Shown: positions 35,180 to 44,753 of the stretch, piece by piece | Position numbering within the stretch: the first letter of the stretch is position 1 | Layout of the letters: each line of letters starts with the position of its first letter | Source: Flavonifractor sp. An112 | GTDB lineage: Bacteria > Bacillota > Clostridia > Oscillospirales > Oscillospiraceae | Direction: 5' to 3' | DNA length: 64,000 nt | Assembly: GCF_002161085.1 (NCBI RefSeq) | Contig: NZ_NFLU01000010.1 | Span: forward strand, 62,001 to 126,000 | Program-made: the position numbers and the translations under genes | The notes under the pieces: generated by a model | Database searches by the model: none | Told to the model about the DNA's origin: nothing | The model's input: only the letters and a program-made list of their open reading frames with translations

Positions 35180-36291
35180 CAGGCTTCCTCCTCGCTTTCT
35201 ACCGGCTCGTTCACATAGAGCCGCCGTTCTTTCAGGTACTGCACCAGCTCCGGCTGCTGACAGCCGGATACAAAGGTAGTCCAGGCCATGCCTTTCAGCT
35301 CGTCATCAGACAGATGCACTGCTGCATCACAGATGTGGTCAATCAATTCCAAGGTAGCCAAAATGGTGTTGGTTTTCAGGGTGCCCCGGAACATCCGGAA
35401 CTCCACCGTGTCCAGGTTTTGCAGATTGACGCAGGTATACCGTCCCCCGTGGTAGCCCTTCTTTGCAAAGTCCAGAATATCCATGGGGTGCTCCTTGTAG
35501 CCGTACCGGGCGGCCCACCGCTCCAGCTGCCGCTGGGTGCGGCGGCTGAACTTCAGCAGCTCCTCCCAGTGTTTCTCAAAGAAGTAGAGCACCCGGGCAA
35601 TGGCCTGGTCCTGCTCCTGCTGGGTAGGCCCGAAGGCCGCCCGGCTCACATGGATGTGGAGCCCGCAGGTGCTGGCCCGGTGGCTGCGGTAGCCCAGGGA
35701 GAGGGCCTTCCGGCAAACATCCTCCCAGGGCATAGCGTGGAGCTGCCAGTCCAGGGACAGAGGATGGGTCACCAGCTCCAGGCCGTCGTCCAGGGAACCG
35801 TCGTGTTTGATGTACATCAGAGGATACCCGGCGTTAGCGATATCCAGTAGCGCCCGGGCGCTGTCCGGATCCTCGCCGCCCTGATCCAGCTCCAGTTCCA
35901 CACCGAAAAACCGGGGCCCCTCTCCCTGGAAGATGGGCTCCGGTTTGTAATAATAATCGTGGATGGGCTTGTCCCGGGACAGGGTATGGAAGCAGTCCAG
36001 GCAGTAGGGCCGCTCGTCAAATTCGTCCGACTCTTCGTAATAGGCCCCGGTCTCTCTCACAAGAGCACCGCAGCGGCAGCAGCGGACATAGTGGTCGTCA
36101 AAGCAGTCCTGGCACAGTGGGGTGTCAGTGGTGCCTGCGTTGTCACTCTCCCAGATCCGCTCGCCGCAATAGCTGCAGAACAGGGTGTGGTTGTCCAGGC
36201 ATTGGGCGCACAGCTCCTGGCCATCGAAATGGTACAGCTGCCCGGTTGGCAGAGAAGCGCCGCAGAGTTCGCAGGTATGCAGTTCTTTCAT
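35179..36291 (-). CDS. Amidoligase with N-terminal treble-clef zinc fingers
   Basis: 370 residues. Three cysteine-rich LIM-like units come first (C7/C10/C28/C31, C39/C42/C60/C63, C71-C74/C97/C100). The rest resembles the COOH-NH2 amidoligase family (PF12224): FGVELELD (130-137), HDGSLDDGLELVTHPL, TCGLHIHVS, and TVEFRMFRGTL. The family is predicted to form amide bonds using ATP; with a class II amidotransferase it would make amides from glutamine-derived ammonia. The substrate, perhaps a peptide, is not shown. Confidence 0.8.
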   Translation of the reverse strand: MKELHTCELCGASLPTGQLYHFDGQELCAQCLDNHTLFCSYCGERIWESDNAGTTDTPLCQDCFDDHYVRCCRCGALVRETGAYYEESDEFDERPYCLDCFHTLSRDKPIHDYYYKPEPIFQGEGPRFFGVELELDQGGEDPDSARALLDIANAGYPLMYIKHDGSLDDGLELVTHPLSLDWQLHAMPWEDVCRKALSLGYRSHRASTCGLHIHVSRAAFGPTQQEQDQAIARVLYFFEKHWEELLKFSRRTQRQLERWAARYGYKEHPMDILDFAKKGYHGGRYTCVNLQNLDTVEFRMFRGTLKTNTILATLELIDHICDAAVHLSDDELKGMAWTTFVSGCQQPELVQYLKERRLYVNEPVESEEEA

Positions 36292-36312
36292 GGTAATTCC
36301 TCCTTAAAACGC

Positions 36313-36359
36313 AAAAAAGCCCCGGGGCTTTCCCCGAGGCCATCGTAGCTTATAGTATA
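36313..36359 (-). promoter_or_regulatory. TATACT box plus terminator hairpin before the amidoligase
   Basis: TATACT at 36354-36359 (minus strand) followed after 13 bp by a 9-bp stem GCCTCGGGG/CCCCGGGGC with loop AAAG and T6 (36313-36340), then the amidoligase site and ATG at 36291. The same layout appears before the DUF3846 gene. Confidence 0.5.
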
Positions 36360-36363
36360 CAGT

Positions 36364-36621
36364 TCAAGGTTCGGGCGGTCCGGAAGGGGGAAAGAGGTCC
36401 AGAGCCAGCAGAATGGCCACCCGGACTCCCTCCCGAAAGGCCCCCTCCACGGAAGCCGTCTCCCGCTTCACAAAGACATCCTCCAACCTGTCCAGCAGAT
36501 CGGCCGCCTCCCGGTCCAGCTGTTTACGCAGTTCCTCTGACAAGGCTATCATCTCCTCTGAGCATTGGGTGTACACCGGTTCCCCGTAGCGGAAGCCGTC
36601 CTCCATAAGCCGCTCCATCAT
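36364..36621 (-). CDS. Small helical protein (DUF6809-like), unknown
   Basis: 85 residues, mostly helical: a charged MIALSEELRKQLDREAADLLDRL region, then EGAFREGVRVAILLALDLF. It resembles small proteins of the DUF6809 type found in mobile islands of gut Firmicutes. Its ATG at 36621 overlaps the upstream DUF3846 stop by 4 nt. Function unknown. Confidence 0.6.
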   Translation of the reverse strand: MMERLMEDGFRYGEPVYTQCSEEMIALSEELRKQLDREAADLLDRLEDVFVKRETASVEGAFREGVRVAILLALDLFPPSGPPEP

Positions 36622-36956
36622 AGGTAAATCTCCGGCCGCGCAAAGCGGCAGCGATAGCGTTCCAGCTGCTCCGGCGTCAGGCTCTCAAAGTCCTCGCTGT
36701 CCGGCGGGGCGGCGCACAGAAAGAAGGTTCCTGCGACAATGTCGTAGATCTCCCCGTTGTCCAGCCGCAGGCAGCGGTTGAGGGGCAATCCCACCAGTTT
36801 GCCCTCCTCGTGACAGATGAGGGCCACCGGCTCTTCGAAGGGGTAGATCGCCTGGATGGGCCCTCCTACCGCTCGCTGCATAGCCTCCGGGGTGTTGTCC
36901 AGTTCTGCCGCCCGGGGCGGCTCCAGGGGTGGGACCAGCAATACGTTCATAACCAT
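36618..36956 (-). CDS. DUF3846-domain protein
   Basis: 112 residues. The middle (IQAIYPFEEPVALICHEEGKLVGLPLNRCLR) and the end (IVAGTFFLCAAP) match DUF3846 proteins, which are common in conjugative elements and prophages beside amidoligases. Function unknown. Forms a two-gene unit with the next gene. Confidence 0.65.
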   Translation of the reverse strand: MVMNVLLVPPLEPPRAAELDNTPEAMQRAVGGPIQAIYPFEEPVALICHEEGKLVGLPLNRCLRLDNGEIYDIVAGTFFLCAAPPDSEDFESLTPEQLERYRCRFARPEIYL

Positions 36957-36974
36957 ACCTCCAGATAAAAGGAT

Positions 36975-37018
36975 AGCCCAGGAAGCATATGCTCCCTGGG
37001 CTTCATGGGTATAGTATA
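36975..37018 (-). promoter_or_regulatory. TATACT box plus hairpin before the DUF3846 gene
   Basis: TATACT at 37013-37018, then an 8-bp stem AGCCCAGG/CCTGGGCT (36975-37002) with a self-complementary GCATATGC loop, ending ATCCTTTT on the minus strand. Same arrangement as at 36313-36359, with different stem sequence. Confidence 0.45.
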
Positions 37019-37056
37019 CAGATGATTATGGACACAGTTCGGAGAAAGAGTGATAC

Positions 37057-38544
37057 CTATTTTTCCAGTGCTGCCAGTAGCTCACTGAACCCATCCATAG
37101 CCGATTGCAAGTTCTCCATGATATCCTGAGCCAGCTCCTCCGGGGCGGGCAGGTTGTCCAGGTCGGCCAGGGACTTATCCTTGATCCAGAAGATATCCAG
37201 GCTGGTCTTGTCCCGGGCAAGGATCTCCTCTGCCGTAAAGCGGCGCCAGCGGCCCTCGGGGTTTTCCTCACTCCAGGTCTCGTGGCGCTCATGTCGGTTT
37301 TCCGGGTTGTAGCACTGAATGAAGTCCTCCAAATCCCCAAAAGTCATGGGATGCTGCTTGAGGGTGAAGTGCATATTGGTCCGCAGGTCGTAGACCCAGA
37401 CCTCTTTGGTCTGCTTCTCCGGGCTGGCAGGGCGCTTGTCAAAAAAGATCACGTTGGCCTTAACGCCGGGCTTGTAGAAGATACCGGTAGGCAGACGAAG
37501 AATGGTATGGAGGTCGCAGGTCTCCAGCAGCTTCTTTCGGATGGTTTCACCGGCTCCACCCTCAAAGAGTACATTGTCTGGCACCACCACCGCCGCCTTA
37601 CCGGTGGCTTTCAGCAGGGTGTTGATGTGCTGGAGGAAGTTGAGCTGCTTGTTGGAGCTGGTGGTCCAGAAGTCCTGCCGGTTGTAGACCAGATCTTCTT
37701 CCTCCTGCTCTCCCTCCTCGTTAGTGAAGGTGAGGGCGGATTTTTTGCCGAAGGGCGGGTTGGTGAGTACATAGTCAAACCGCTCACCAGGGTCAGTGAG
37801 CAGGGCATCCCCCAGGGTGATGGGCACCTGACCGTAGAGGTCGCCGATGTTGTGGAGGTAGAGATTCATCAGGCTCATCTTGAAGGTGGTGGGCACGATC
37901 TCCCAGCCACGGAAGGCCTCTTTTTTCAAGAACTCCTTTTCCTCCCGGTCTAGGTTGTAGCGCTTCGGGTCGGCCAGATAGCTCTGGGCCGCCAGCAGAA
38001 AGCCGCCGCTGCCGCAGCAGGGATCGGCAATGGTCTTCTTGGGCTCCGGGCGGATACACTCCACCATGGCCTGGATCAGCGGGCGGGGGGTAAAATACTG
38101 GCCCGCTCCGCTTTTCACGTCCTCGGCATTCTTTTGCAGCAGGCCCTCGTAGATCTCACCCTTGACGTCAGTGGACATGGACACCCATTTTTCCTTGTCG
38201 ATCATCTGGACGATGCGGTACAGGATTGCGGCGTTGTTGATCTTGTTGGTAGCGCCCTTGAATATCTTGCCCAAGGTACCGCCCTGCTCGCCCAGAGTCT
38301 CCAGGATGGCTTTATACTTCTCTTCCAGCTCCGCGCCCTTGAGATCGCTCATGTCCGCCCAGCCGCAGCCAGCCGGGATGCCGGTTTGGCGCTTATACGG
38401 GGGCTTTGCATACTCGTCGGACATCTTTAAAAAGATCAGGTAGGTGAGCTGCTCCAGGTAGTCACCGTAGGACACGCCATCGTCCCGCAGCGGCCCGCAC
38501 ATTCCCCAGACCTTGGAGATGATGGTTGTGGTTTGTTCAGACAT
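37057..38544 (-). CDS. hsdM: Type I restriction-modification methyltransferase (HsdM)
   Basis: 495-residue N6-adenine methyltransferase subunit. The AdoMet loop (DPCCGSGGFLLAA) and the catalytic NPPF motif (TNPPFGKKSAL) are present; the N-terminal helical bundle is typical of HsdM. Last gene of a minus-strand unit hsdR, orf259, hsdS, HNH, hsdM. Confidence 0.95.
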   Translation of the reverse strand: MSEQTTTIISKVWGMCGPLRDDGVSYGDYLEQLTYLIFLKMSDEYAKPPYKRQTGIPAGCGWADMSDLKGAELEEKYKAILETLGEQGGTLGKIFKGATNKINNAAILYRIVQMIDKEKWVSMSTDVKGEIYEGLLQKNAEDVKSGAGQYFTPRPLIQAMVECIRPEPKKTIADPCCGSGGFLLAAQSYLADPKRYNLDREEKEFLKKEAFRGWEIVPTTFKMSLMNLYLHNIGDLYGQVPITLGDALLTDPGERFDYVLTNPPFGKKSALTFTNEEGEQEEEDLVYNRQDFWTTSSNKQLNFLQHINTLLKATGKAAVVVPDNVLFEGGAGETIRKKLLETCDLHTILRLPTGIFYKPGVKANVIFFDKRPASPEKQTKEVWVYDLRTNMHFTLKQHPMTFGDLEDFIQCYNPENRHERHETWSEENPEGRWRRFTAEEILARDKTSLDIFWIKDKSLADLDNLPAPEELAQDIMENLQSAMDGFSELLAALEK

Positions 38545-39366
38545 TCAGTTCTCCTCCAGAGTCTTCTCTTTCTGTGATAGCTCAATTCCTTTGACAATTT
38601 CATCTTTACTCCGATAGTCATCAGGGAATTGTGTATTGATTTCTAAAAGTGGAATGCCATAAAAAGACACATTACATTCATCGGAATATTTACAGTCAGC
38701 AAATTGAGTAATGTCTAATCCCAGTGGTGTCAATGCTTTTGGTTTATCGATGTACAGCACTGCTCCTACTGGATAGCGGGATATTTCAGATTGTATGACA
38801 ATCCCCACATCTGAGCGGCAAATTGCTGCCAGACTATTAATTCTTACCATCGGGCCTTTTGTGAGGTAGAGATAAACAGAGTATTTTTCCTTATTGAACA
38901 CATTCGATTCTTTGTTCAATAAAAATTCCCTTAAAGATTCATCACCAAAGCACCCATTATTGATATCGCAAAACATTGTCATGATTGCTTTAAAAATTTG
39001 GAGCGGATGGAGTTTCTCAACCTCAAAATAGCATCTATCATTGGTATTGGGGTTCAGATTAGATATCACTTCGTGTAATGTTCTCACCAAACGAACATAT
39101 TCGCTAATATACCAAGATCCAGTATTACTGTTACAGTCTGAGCAAAGAAAATAGCCTCCTCCACCTCGCTGATTCAGCTTGCCTTTTAAGCCTTCCATAT
39201 CCCACGGGAGACGACCATCTTCTCCGGTCATGAGTTTGATGCTTTCTTCAAATGGGATTTCTCTCACTGGTAAGGAATTAAAGGCACTTTCCGGCGGTAC
39301 GTGTTCAAAAGTCAAAGGTTTTACTTGCCCACAGAGCTTGCATTTGCCTTCTATCCGTTTTCCCAC
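38545..39366 (-). CDS. HNH-like zinc protein inside the restriction operon
   Basis: 273 residues. CKLC (11-14), the LTFEHVPPESAF histidine region and YFLCSDCNSNTG form a C..C-H-C..C..N arrangement of HNH nucleases. The rest has no recognised domain. GTG start at 39366 immediately follows the hsdS TAG, and the stop abuts the hsdM ATG. Markedly AT-richer than hsdM/hsdS. Might be an extra nuclease or regulator of the restriction system; not proven. Confidence 0.6.
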   Translation of the reverse strand: MGKRIEGKCKLCGQVKPLTFEHVPPESAFNSLPVREIPFEESIKLMTGEDGRLPWDMEGLKGKLNQRGGGGYFLCSDCNSNTGSWYISEYVRLVRTLHEVISNLNPNTNDRCYFEVEKLHPLQIFKAIMTMFCDINNGCFGDESLREFLLNKESNVFNKEKYSVYLYLTKGPMVRINSLAAICRSDVGIVIQSEISRYPVGAVLYIDKPKALTPLGLDITQFADCKYSDECNVSFYGIPLLEINTQFPDDYRSKDEIVKGIELSQKEKTLEEN

Positions 39367-40596
39367 CTATACCAGTCTCCCTTCAAACGCCTGGTTCAAA
39401 ACACTCTGCCGCAGGGCCTCTGCCTGCTGTAAGGAGGTGTCAATGGTTTGCTCTACACTGTCACATATAGATAACCGAGATTCTATGCGCTCAACAATTA
39501 CTCTCTGCTCCTCGAACGATGTAAATGGAAAACGCAATGCACGAACTCGCTCTTTATTCAATGCCTTTTGATTATTTCCAGAGCCAACTCGTCTGGTATT
39601 TTCGTAGTTCAAGAGAAGAAAATAATAGATATATTTAGGTTCACAAGGGGTTTTGGATACCAATATGGCTGCTGTATTTTGGTTATGTGCTGCAACGATA
39701 TTCAAAATAGCTGCCTGGCCCCTCGTTTTTCCTTCTCCTATCATAGCCAGCATAACGGTTCCAACAGGGTGCAAATTTGTAGATGAGTTAGCCAACCCGG
39801 ATTCAGTGATTCTTTCTTTCGTCTTGGTAATTGTATTGAAATGTACCTCGCCACTACTTACCCAATTGATGTCACCGTTCCAATATTCAGGGATTGAACG
39901 TTTAGGAGTTGCTCCAACCTCTACATCAAAAACATCACCAATACGCACTTTTAGCCATGTGTCCGGCAAGTCGAGTGCTATTTCGTTTTCATCGCCAGAT
40001 GTATCTTTAAAAGATTGATTTTGCTTACAGATACTCAAAAAATCATCTTGTGGGGATATATTGTGTCCCCCTCTCCATTGCTCAGAGAGCTTGCCCTCAA
40101 ACGCCTCTTTCAGCACCGCCTGGCGGTAAACCTTCAGCTTCTCCTTTGCGGTTTGCAGTTCCGCCACGCTGGCGTCCAGTTTGGAAAACAGCTCCTCAAT
40201 TTTGGAGACAATGCGCTCCTGCTCGTTTAGATGTGGAACAGGCATCTGGATTTGAAGAAGATCTCTTTTTGCAAGACTTGGAATTGTAGTTGATTTATCC
40301 AATTCTTTAAAATTAAAGGAGCAACAGAAATAATATAAATATTTGGGATGCAATTCGTCTCCTGGCGATATTCCGAAAGCAGTATCTACATTCCAAAATG
40401 GTTCATTCACAAAAATAGGATTGTTAATTGTTCCTTTCCGGCCTACAATCGTGGTTCCGGCTTCGCATAGATATGAACGGGCATACCCCATCACTCCGCC
40501 GCTCCCATATATTGGGTATCGGCCATTGGGATCAGTAACCAGTTTCTGGTTTTTCCCACTCACAATAGTAAGAACATCACTCCACTTTTTCAACAT
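39367..40596 (-). CDS. hsdS: Type I restriction specificity subunit (HsdS)
   Basis: 409 residues with two target-recognition domains. Each ends in a conserved helix region: LNEQERIVSKIEELFSKLD around 145-165 and FEEQRVIVERIESRLS near 360-375, followed by VLNQAFEGRLV at the end. Start at 40596 (AGGA 9 nt upstream) is chosen over two closer in-frame ATGs. The recognition sequence cannot be predicted. Confidence 0.93.
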   Translation of the reverse strand: MLKKWSDVLTIVSGKNQKLVTDPNGRYPIYGSGGVMGYARSYLCEAGTTIVGRKGTINNPIFVNEPFWNVDTAFGISPGDELHPKYLYYFCCSFNFKELDKSTTIPSLAKRDLLQIQMPVPHLNEQERIVSKIEELFSKLDASVAELQTAKEKLKVYRQAVLKEAFEGKLSEQWRGGHNISPQDDFLSICKQNQSFKDTSGDENEIALDLPDTWLKVRIGDVFDVEVGATPKRSIPEYWNGDINWVSSGEVHFNTITKTKERITESGLANSSTNLHPVGTVMLAMIGEGKTRGQAAILNIVAAHNQNTAAILVSKTPCEPKYIYYFLLLNYENTRRVGSGNNQKALNKERVRALRFPFTSFEEQRVIVERIESRLSICDSVEQTIDTSLQQAEALRQSVLNQAFEGRLV

Positions 40597-40650
40597 TACC
40601 ATCATTCCTGTGCGTCTTAATATTCAATATTTGTAGCGATAGCAAACGGC

Positions 40651-41430
40651 TTATATATCTTCCAATTCCACAAAAGCAGTGCGATATTCCCAGTTCACAC
40701 CATAATTTGATTTTAGCGGAGAGAGCAGTGATTCATCTATGTTATTTATTAGCAAACCATGTTCATATTCTCCAACGGAAATTGTGTAACAAAAATGTTT
40801 AATCTCTTTGTTGTAATTTACCTCAATATCAATATCATATTTTCCAATCTCCCAGAAAAACTCCTTGTTAAGCACCTCTTTTGCTTGTGCATATTCGGAA
40901 GTAGTTCTATAAAAAGCAGCAGCTTCAGCATAGTTTTGGTAGGAATTTCTAATATCTGCAATCCGCTTAAACAAATTCTCTGTACTGGCCTTAAAGGTCT
41001 TACCAAAAGAATCAAAGGCATCTCCAAATTCTGTAAACGCGCAGATAATACTGTCTGCTTCAATTCTAAGAGGATGAGCAGATTCTGTTGTTTGCAGATA
41101 ATTTCCAACCATACTTTGGTTTACTGGAGAAATAAAACTGGACCAAGCTAGATTTAATTTTCTCTCATCTCTTTGCCGTGTTACTTTAATTTTAATTTTT
41201 TTAATAGATATCGGTTTTCGTTCAGACTCATACACACCATCAATACGAATGTATGAACCACTCTGATTGAAAAAGAGCAGAGCTCTACCAGTAGGCAAAA
41301 AACTAAGTTTGGCAGTAATAAACCATTTTTTCCAAACTGCTTGAGCAATAGGGATAATGATAGCCACAGCAGCTAATATGATTGCTACTAATTCATAAAA
41401 TGTCATGGGTGTAGAAAAATCAATTTTCAT
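40651..41430 (-). CDS. Membrane-anchored unknown protein in the restriction operon
   Basis: 259 residues. One N-terminal membrane helix (about 11-30) anchors a large soluble part with alternating beta strands (WSSFISPV, FCYTISVGEY) and a central helical stretch. No known family. AT-rich compared with hsdR. It starts 12 nt after hsdR and lies 55 nt before hsdS, so it is cotranscribed. A defence accessory role is inference. Confidence 0.6.
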   Translation of the reverse strand: MKIDFSTPMTFYELVAIILAAVAIIIPIAQAVWKKWFITAKLSFLPTGRALLFFNQSGSYIRIDGVYESERKPISIKKIKIKVTRQRDERKLNLAWSSFISPVNQSMVGNYLQTTESAHPLRIEADSIICAFTEFGDAFDSFGKTFKASTENLFKRIADIRNSYQNYAEAAAFYRTTSEYAQAKEVLNKEFFWEIGKYDIDIEVNYNKEIKHFCYTISVGEYEHGLLINNIDESLLSPLKSNYGVNWEYRTAFVELEDI

Positions 41431-41441
41431 CTATATTCTCC

Positions 41442-44183
41442 TTACGCTACCAATTCCATATTCATTTCCATCAAAATCGCCTCATACTGCTCCCCGAACA
41501 CCTCATAGAACCGCCCAAGGCCGCCCTTGCGGTCAAAGGGGCTCAGGTCCAGGTCCTCTGGCTGGATACTCAAAGAGGTGGCGATATGATCCTTCACCAG
41601 CTGGAGCCACTCCATCTGCTCCGGGGTGAAATGTACCGCACCGGCGTTGCGGCGGAAGGTCCACTGCTGGAAGTTGTAGTTTACCTTATCGGCAAAGGGT
41701 TGTAAACCCTCTGCTTCGCCCATCTCAAACCGGATGATGGACACCAAGTCGGCCAGCTGGCGCAGCGTGCCCGTTCCCTTTACTTTCTCCGGCTTCTTGA
41801 TGGCATAGCAATCCCACAGCCGCTCGATGGTTACGCCCTTGCTCCGCAGCTTCTCATAGAGAGCTTTCAGCTTCTCAATGGCCATGGGCCGGTCCTGATA
41901 GGTCTGGCTGTACAGGATGCGCAGGGCAATGATCTCATCCTTGTTTTCCTCAATAAACTCATGGAAGGTCCGAATCACCCGGTCGGCGTTTTCCTCCTTC
42001 TGGGCGTCAAACCCGGCAAAGAGCAGGGTGTCCGGGTTGGTGTTGTCGATGATCTGCTCATGGCTGCGGCGGACATTTTCAATGAAGTCCCGAACCTCCG
42101 GGCGGCAGAAGGGCGCGGCCGCTTGGGCTGCTGCCTCCCGCTGTACCGTCTGCATCTGATCCTCCGTGGGTTCCTGGGTCTGGAATTGCTTCCGGGCCCG
42201 GGCGGTGAGAATATCCTCGTCAAAGGCATCCAGCAAATCTTCCGCCAGCTGACTGGCCGGAACGCCCACCACCTGGGTAAATTCCTTCCGCTCGCTGGAA
42301 CTCATCTGGCTGTTGAGGCGGATCACCCGGTTGGCAAGGGAGGTCAGGGTGTCCTCATCCCGAGCACCCAAAGCCACCGTCATCATCAGCTCTTTCAGAG
42401 AGACCGAAGGCTTGCGCTCCAAGGTACGGGTCTCGGACTTCTTGGAATTGGTAACGCCCACCGCATCCACGATGATAAAGTGGTCCTTGTTCTCGGTGGC
42501 CGAGGGGGTCACCTTTTGCAGGTCGTCCTTGCTGAGAGTACGGGTACCCCGGCCCTTCATCTGTTCAAAATAGTTTTTGCTGCGCACATCCCGCATAAAA
42601 ATCAGGCACTCGATGGGTTTGACATCGGTGCCGGTGGCAATCATATCAACTGTCACCGCAATGCGGGGATTGTAGCCATTGCGGAACTCACTGAGCACAC
42701 CCTCCGGATTTTCGGCGGAGTAGGTGATCTTTCTGCAGAACTCGTTCCCCTCGCCGAACTCCTCCCGGACAATCTGGATGATGTCGTCGGCGTGGCTGTC
42801 GGTTTTGGCGAAAATCAGAGTTTTGGGGACTTCCTTACGCCGTGGGAACAGCGTGGTAAACAGGCTTTCCCGGAAGGTACGGATTACCATACGGATCTGG
42901 CTGGGATTGACGATGTCCCGGTCCAACTGGGTGGGCTGGTAATCCACATCCTCGTCCAGCTGCTTCCAGCGTTTTTCCCGCGAAAGCCGGTTTCGGCATT
43001 CGATTATCTGCTTCATGATGTGGGCGCCGCTTTTGGTCACCTGGGTCTCAATGAGGAAGATATCCTCTCCCACATTGACGCCATCGATGATAGCCTGCTC
43101 CCGGGAATATTCGCTGACCACATTCTCATTGAAAAAGGCAAAGGTACGCTTGTCCGGCGTGGCAGTGAGGCCGATGAGGAAGGCATCGAAATAGTCCAGC
43201 ACCTGCTGCCAGACATTGTAGATGGAGCGGTGACACTCGTCGATGATGATGCAGTCAAAAAACTCCGGCGGGTACTTCTCGTTGTAGACCACCTCTTTGG
43301 CCGCCTGGCGGTCTGCCGAGGTCAGCTCATTGAAGGAAGTCTCCTCCGCCGACTCATCCAGTTCCTCCCCCTTCAGAATAGAGTACATCCGCTGGATGGT
43401 GCTGATGCACACCTGCACATCCTGGGGGATGTAAGAACTTTTCAGCCTCCGCACCCCATAGATTTCAGGAAAAGAGCGGTTGTCATCGTTGGGGCGATAG
43501 GCCAGGAATTCCCGTTCCGCCTGTTCGCCCAGGCCCTTGGTGTCCACCAGGAAGAGGACTCGGTTGATTTTGGCATATTTCAGCAGACGATATACCGCCG
43601 TAATGGCTGTGAAGGTCTTGCCAGCACCGGTGGCCATCTGGATCAGCGCTCTGGGACGATTTTGTGCAAAGGACTGCTCCAGACTTTCGATAGCCGTGAT
43701 CTGACAGCTGCGGAAGCCCGCAGTGTCAAAGGGTGGGAAATGCTTCATGTTGTTGCGGATAGTATCCTCAAATTTCAGCAGAGCACGGAGGCTTTCAGGA
43801 CGGTGAAAGCTGAAGATACGGCGGGAGCGATATTTCTGGTCGTTATAATCGGTGAAACGAGTCAGCTTTCCAGTGGCCTCATAGGTAAACCGAATACGGT
43901 ATCCCGCTTTGACCCATTTAAAAGTGCTTCCGGCATATCGGCTGGACTGCCCTTCCACAGTGGTGATGTTCTCACCCTTTTCGTCCGCCTTGGCCTCCAC
44001 GACACCAACCGGGACGCCATCTACAAAAAGGGCATAGTCCACCGGCCCAGTGCTGGTGGGAAATTCCCGCACCGCCACACCTGGGCCTGCCAGTGGATTG
44101 AGCTGGCGCATATCCTGCAAAATCCACCCGGCCTGGGTTAGCCTCTGGTCGATTGCCTCCCGGGCTTTTTGTTCTGGCGTCAT
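41442..44183 (-). CDS. hsdR: Type I restriction endonuclease (HsdR)
   Basis: About 913 residues. The N-terminal PD-(D/E)xK nuclease core shows DYALFVDGVPVGVVEAKADE. Helicase motifs follow: MATGAGKTFTA, IDECHRSIYN, VDMIATGTDV and QMKGRGTR. It translocates DNA and cuts at distance. Start ATG at 44183 with GGAGG 8 nt upstream; a TTG six codons earlier is less likely. Confidence 0.94.
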   Translation of the reverse strand: MTPEQKAREAIDQRLTQAGWILQDMRQLNPLAGPGVAVREFPTSTGPVDYALFVDGVPVGVVEAKADEKGENITTVEGQSSRYAGSTFKWVKAGYRIRFTYEATGKLTRFTDYNDQKYRSRRIFSFHRPESLRALLKFEDTIRNNMKHFPPFDTAGFRSCQITAIESLEQSFAQNRPRALIQMATGAGKTFTAITAVYRLLKYAKINRVLFLVDTKGLGEQAEREFLAYRPNDDNRSFPEIYGVRRLKSSYIPQDVQVCISTIQRMYSILKGEELDESAEETSFNELTSADRQAAKEVVYNEKYPPEFFDCIIIDECHRSIYNVWQQVLDYFDAFLIGLTATPDKRTFAFFNENVVSEYSREQAIIDGVNVGEDIFLIETQVTKSGAHIMKQIIECRNRLSREKRWKQLDEDVDYQPTQLDRDIVNPSQIRMVIRTFRESLFTTLFPRRKEVPKTLIFAKTDSHADDIIQIVREEFGEGNEFCRKITYSAENPEGVLSEFRNGYNPRIAVTVDMIATGTDVKPIECLIFMRDVRSKNYFEQMKGRGTRTLSKDDLQKVTPSATENKDHFIIVDAVGVTNSKKSETRTLERKPSVSLKELMMTVALGARDEDTLTSLANRVIRLNSQMSSSERKEFTQVVGVPASQLAEDLLDAFDEDILTARARKQFQTQEPTEDQMQTVQREAAAQAAAPFCRPEVRDFIENVRRSHEQIIDNTNPDTLLFAGFDAQKEENADRVIRTFHEFIEENKDEIIALRILYSQTYQDRPMAIEKLKALYEKLRSKGVTIERLWDCYAIKKPEKVKGTGTLRQLADLVSIIRFEMGEAEGLQPFADKVNYNFQQWTFRRNAGAVHFTPEQMEWLQLVKDHIATSLSIQPEDLDLSPFDRKGGLGRFYEVFGEQYEAILMEMNMELVA

Positions 44184-44340
44184 GGAGTCCACCTCCGACA
44201 AATCACAGCAATTTTAGTCATTATACCATGATTTTTAGATGCAGGCCACAATTTTCCATGTAACTGTCAAAGGTGCAGGCAGATAGGTTTGTATGAGATA
44301 ATAGTGCTGGAAGGTAGCGGAACGTTCCGCTACGCTGCAT

Positions 44341-44741
44341 ATGGGTAATGTGAGAATTGATATCTATACGTCGAGCGGGAAGGAGCAGATGAAAGAATTG
44401 GTTGAGATGCTTAATCATCTGCGGGAGCAGTGGACCTATCTGGTACGCTATCTGAAGGATGGCAGACTGGAACTATCCAACAACCGTGCCGAGCACAGCA
44501 TAAAACCCTTTGTGATGGGCCGGAAGAACTAGCTCTTTTCTCCGATACTTCTGCCGGCGCTGAGTCCGGCGCTGTGATCTGCAGTTTGATTAAAACTGCA
44601 AAAGAAAATGACCTGGATCCCTACTGCTACCTGCTTTGTCTTCTGCACAATGCGCCGGGCCTGAGCCGGAAGGATGAAGCCTGGGCGGAATCTTTCCTCC
44701 CGGTGAATGCGCCCCAGAAATGTAAAATTCCAAAACCATAA
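44341..44741 (+). pseudogene. IS66-family transposase remnant (frameshifted)
   Basis: C-terminal part of an IS66-type transposase. The first frame holds LVRYLKDGRLELSNNRAEHSIKPFVMGRKN; the second continues with LFSDTSAGAESGAVICSLIKTAKEN and DPYCYLLCLLHNAP. The break lies near 44522-44530. No full-length transposase remains. Confidence 0.8.
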
Positions 44742-44753
44742 TGAAAATGCAGA

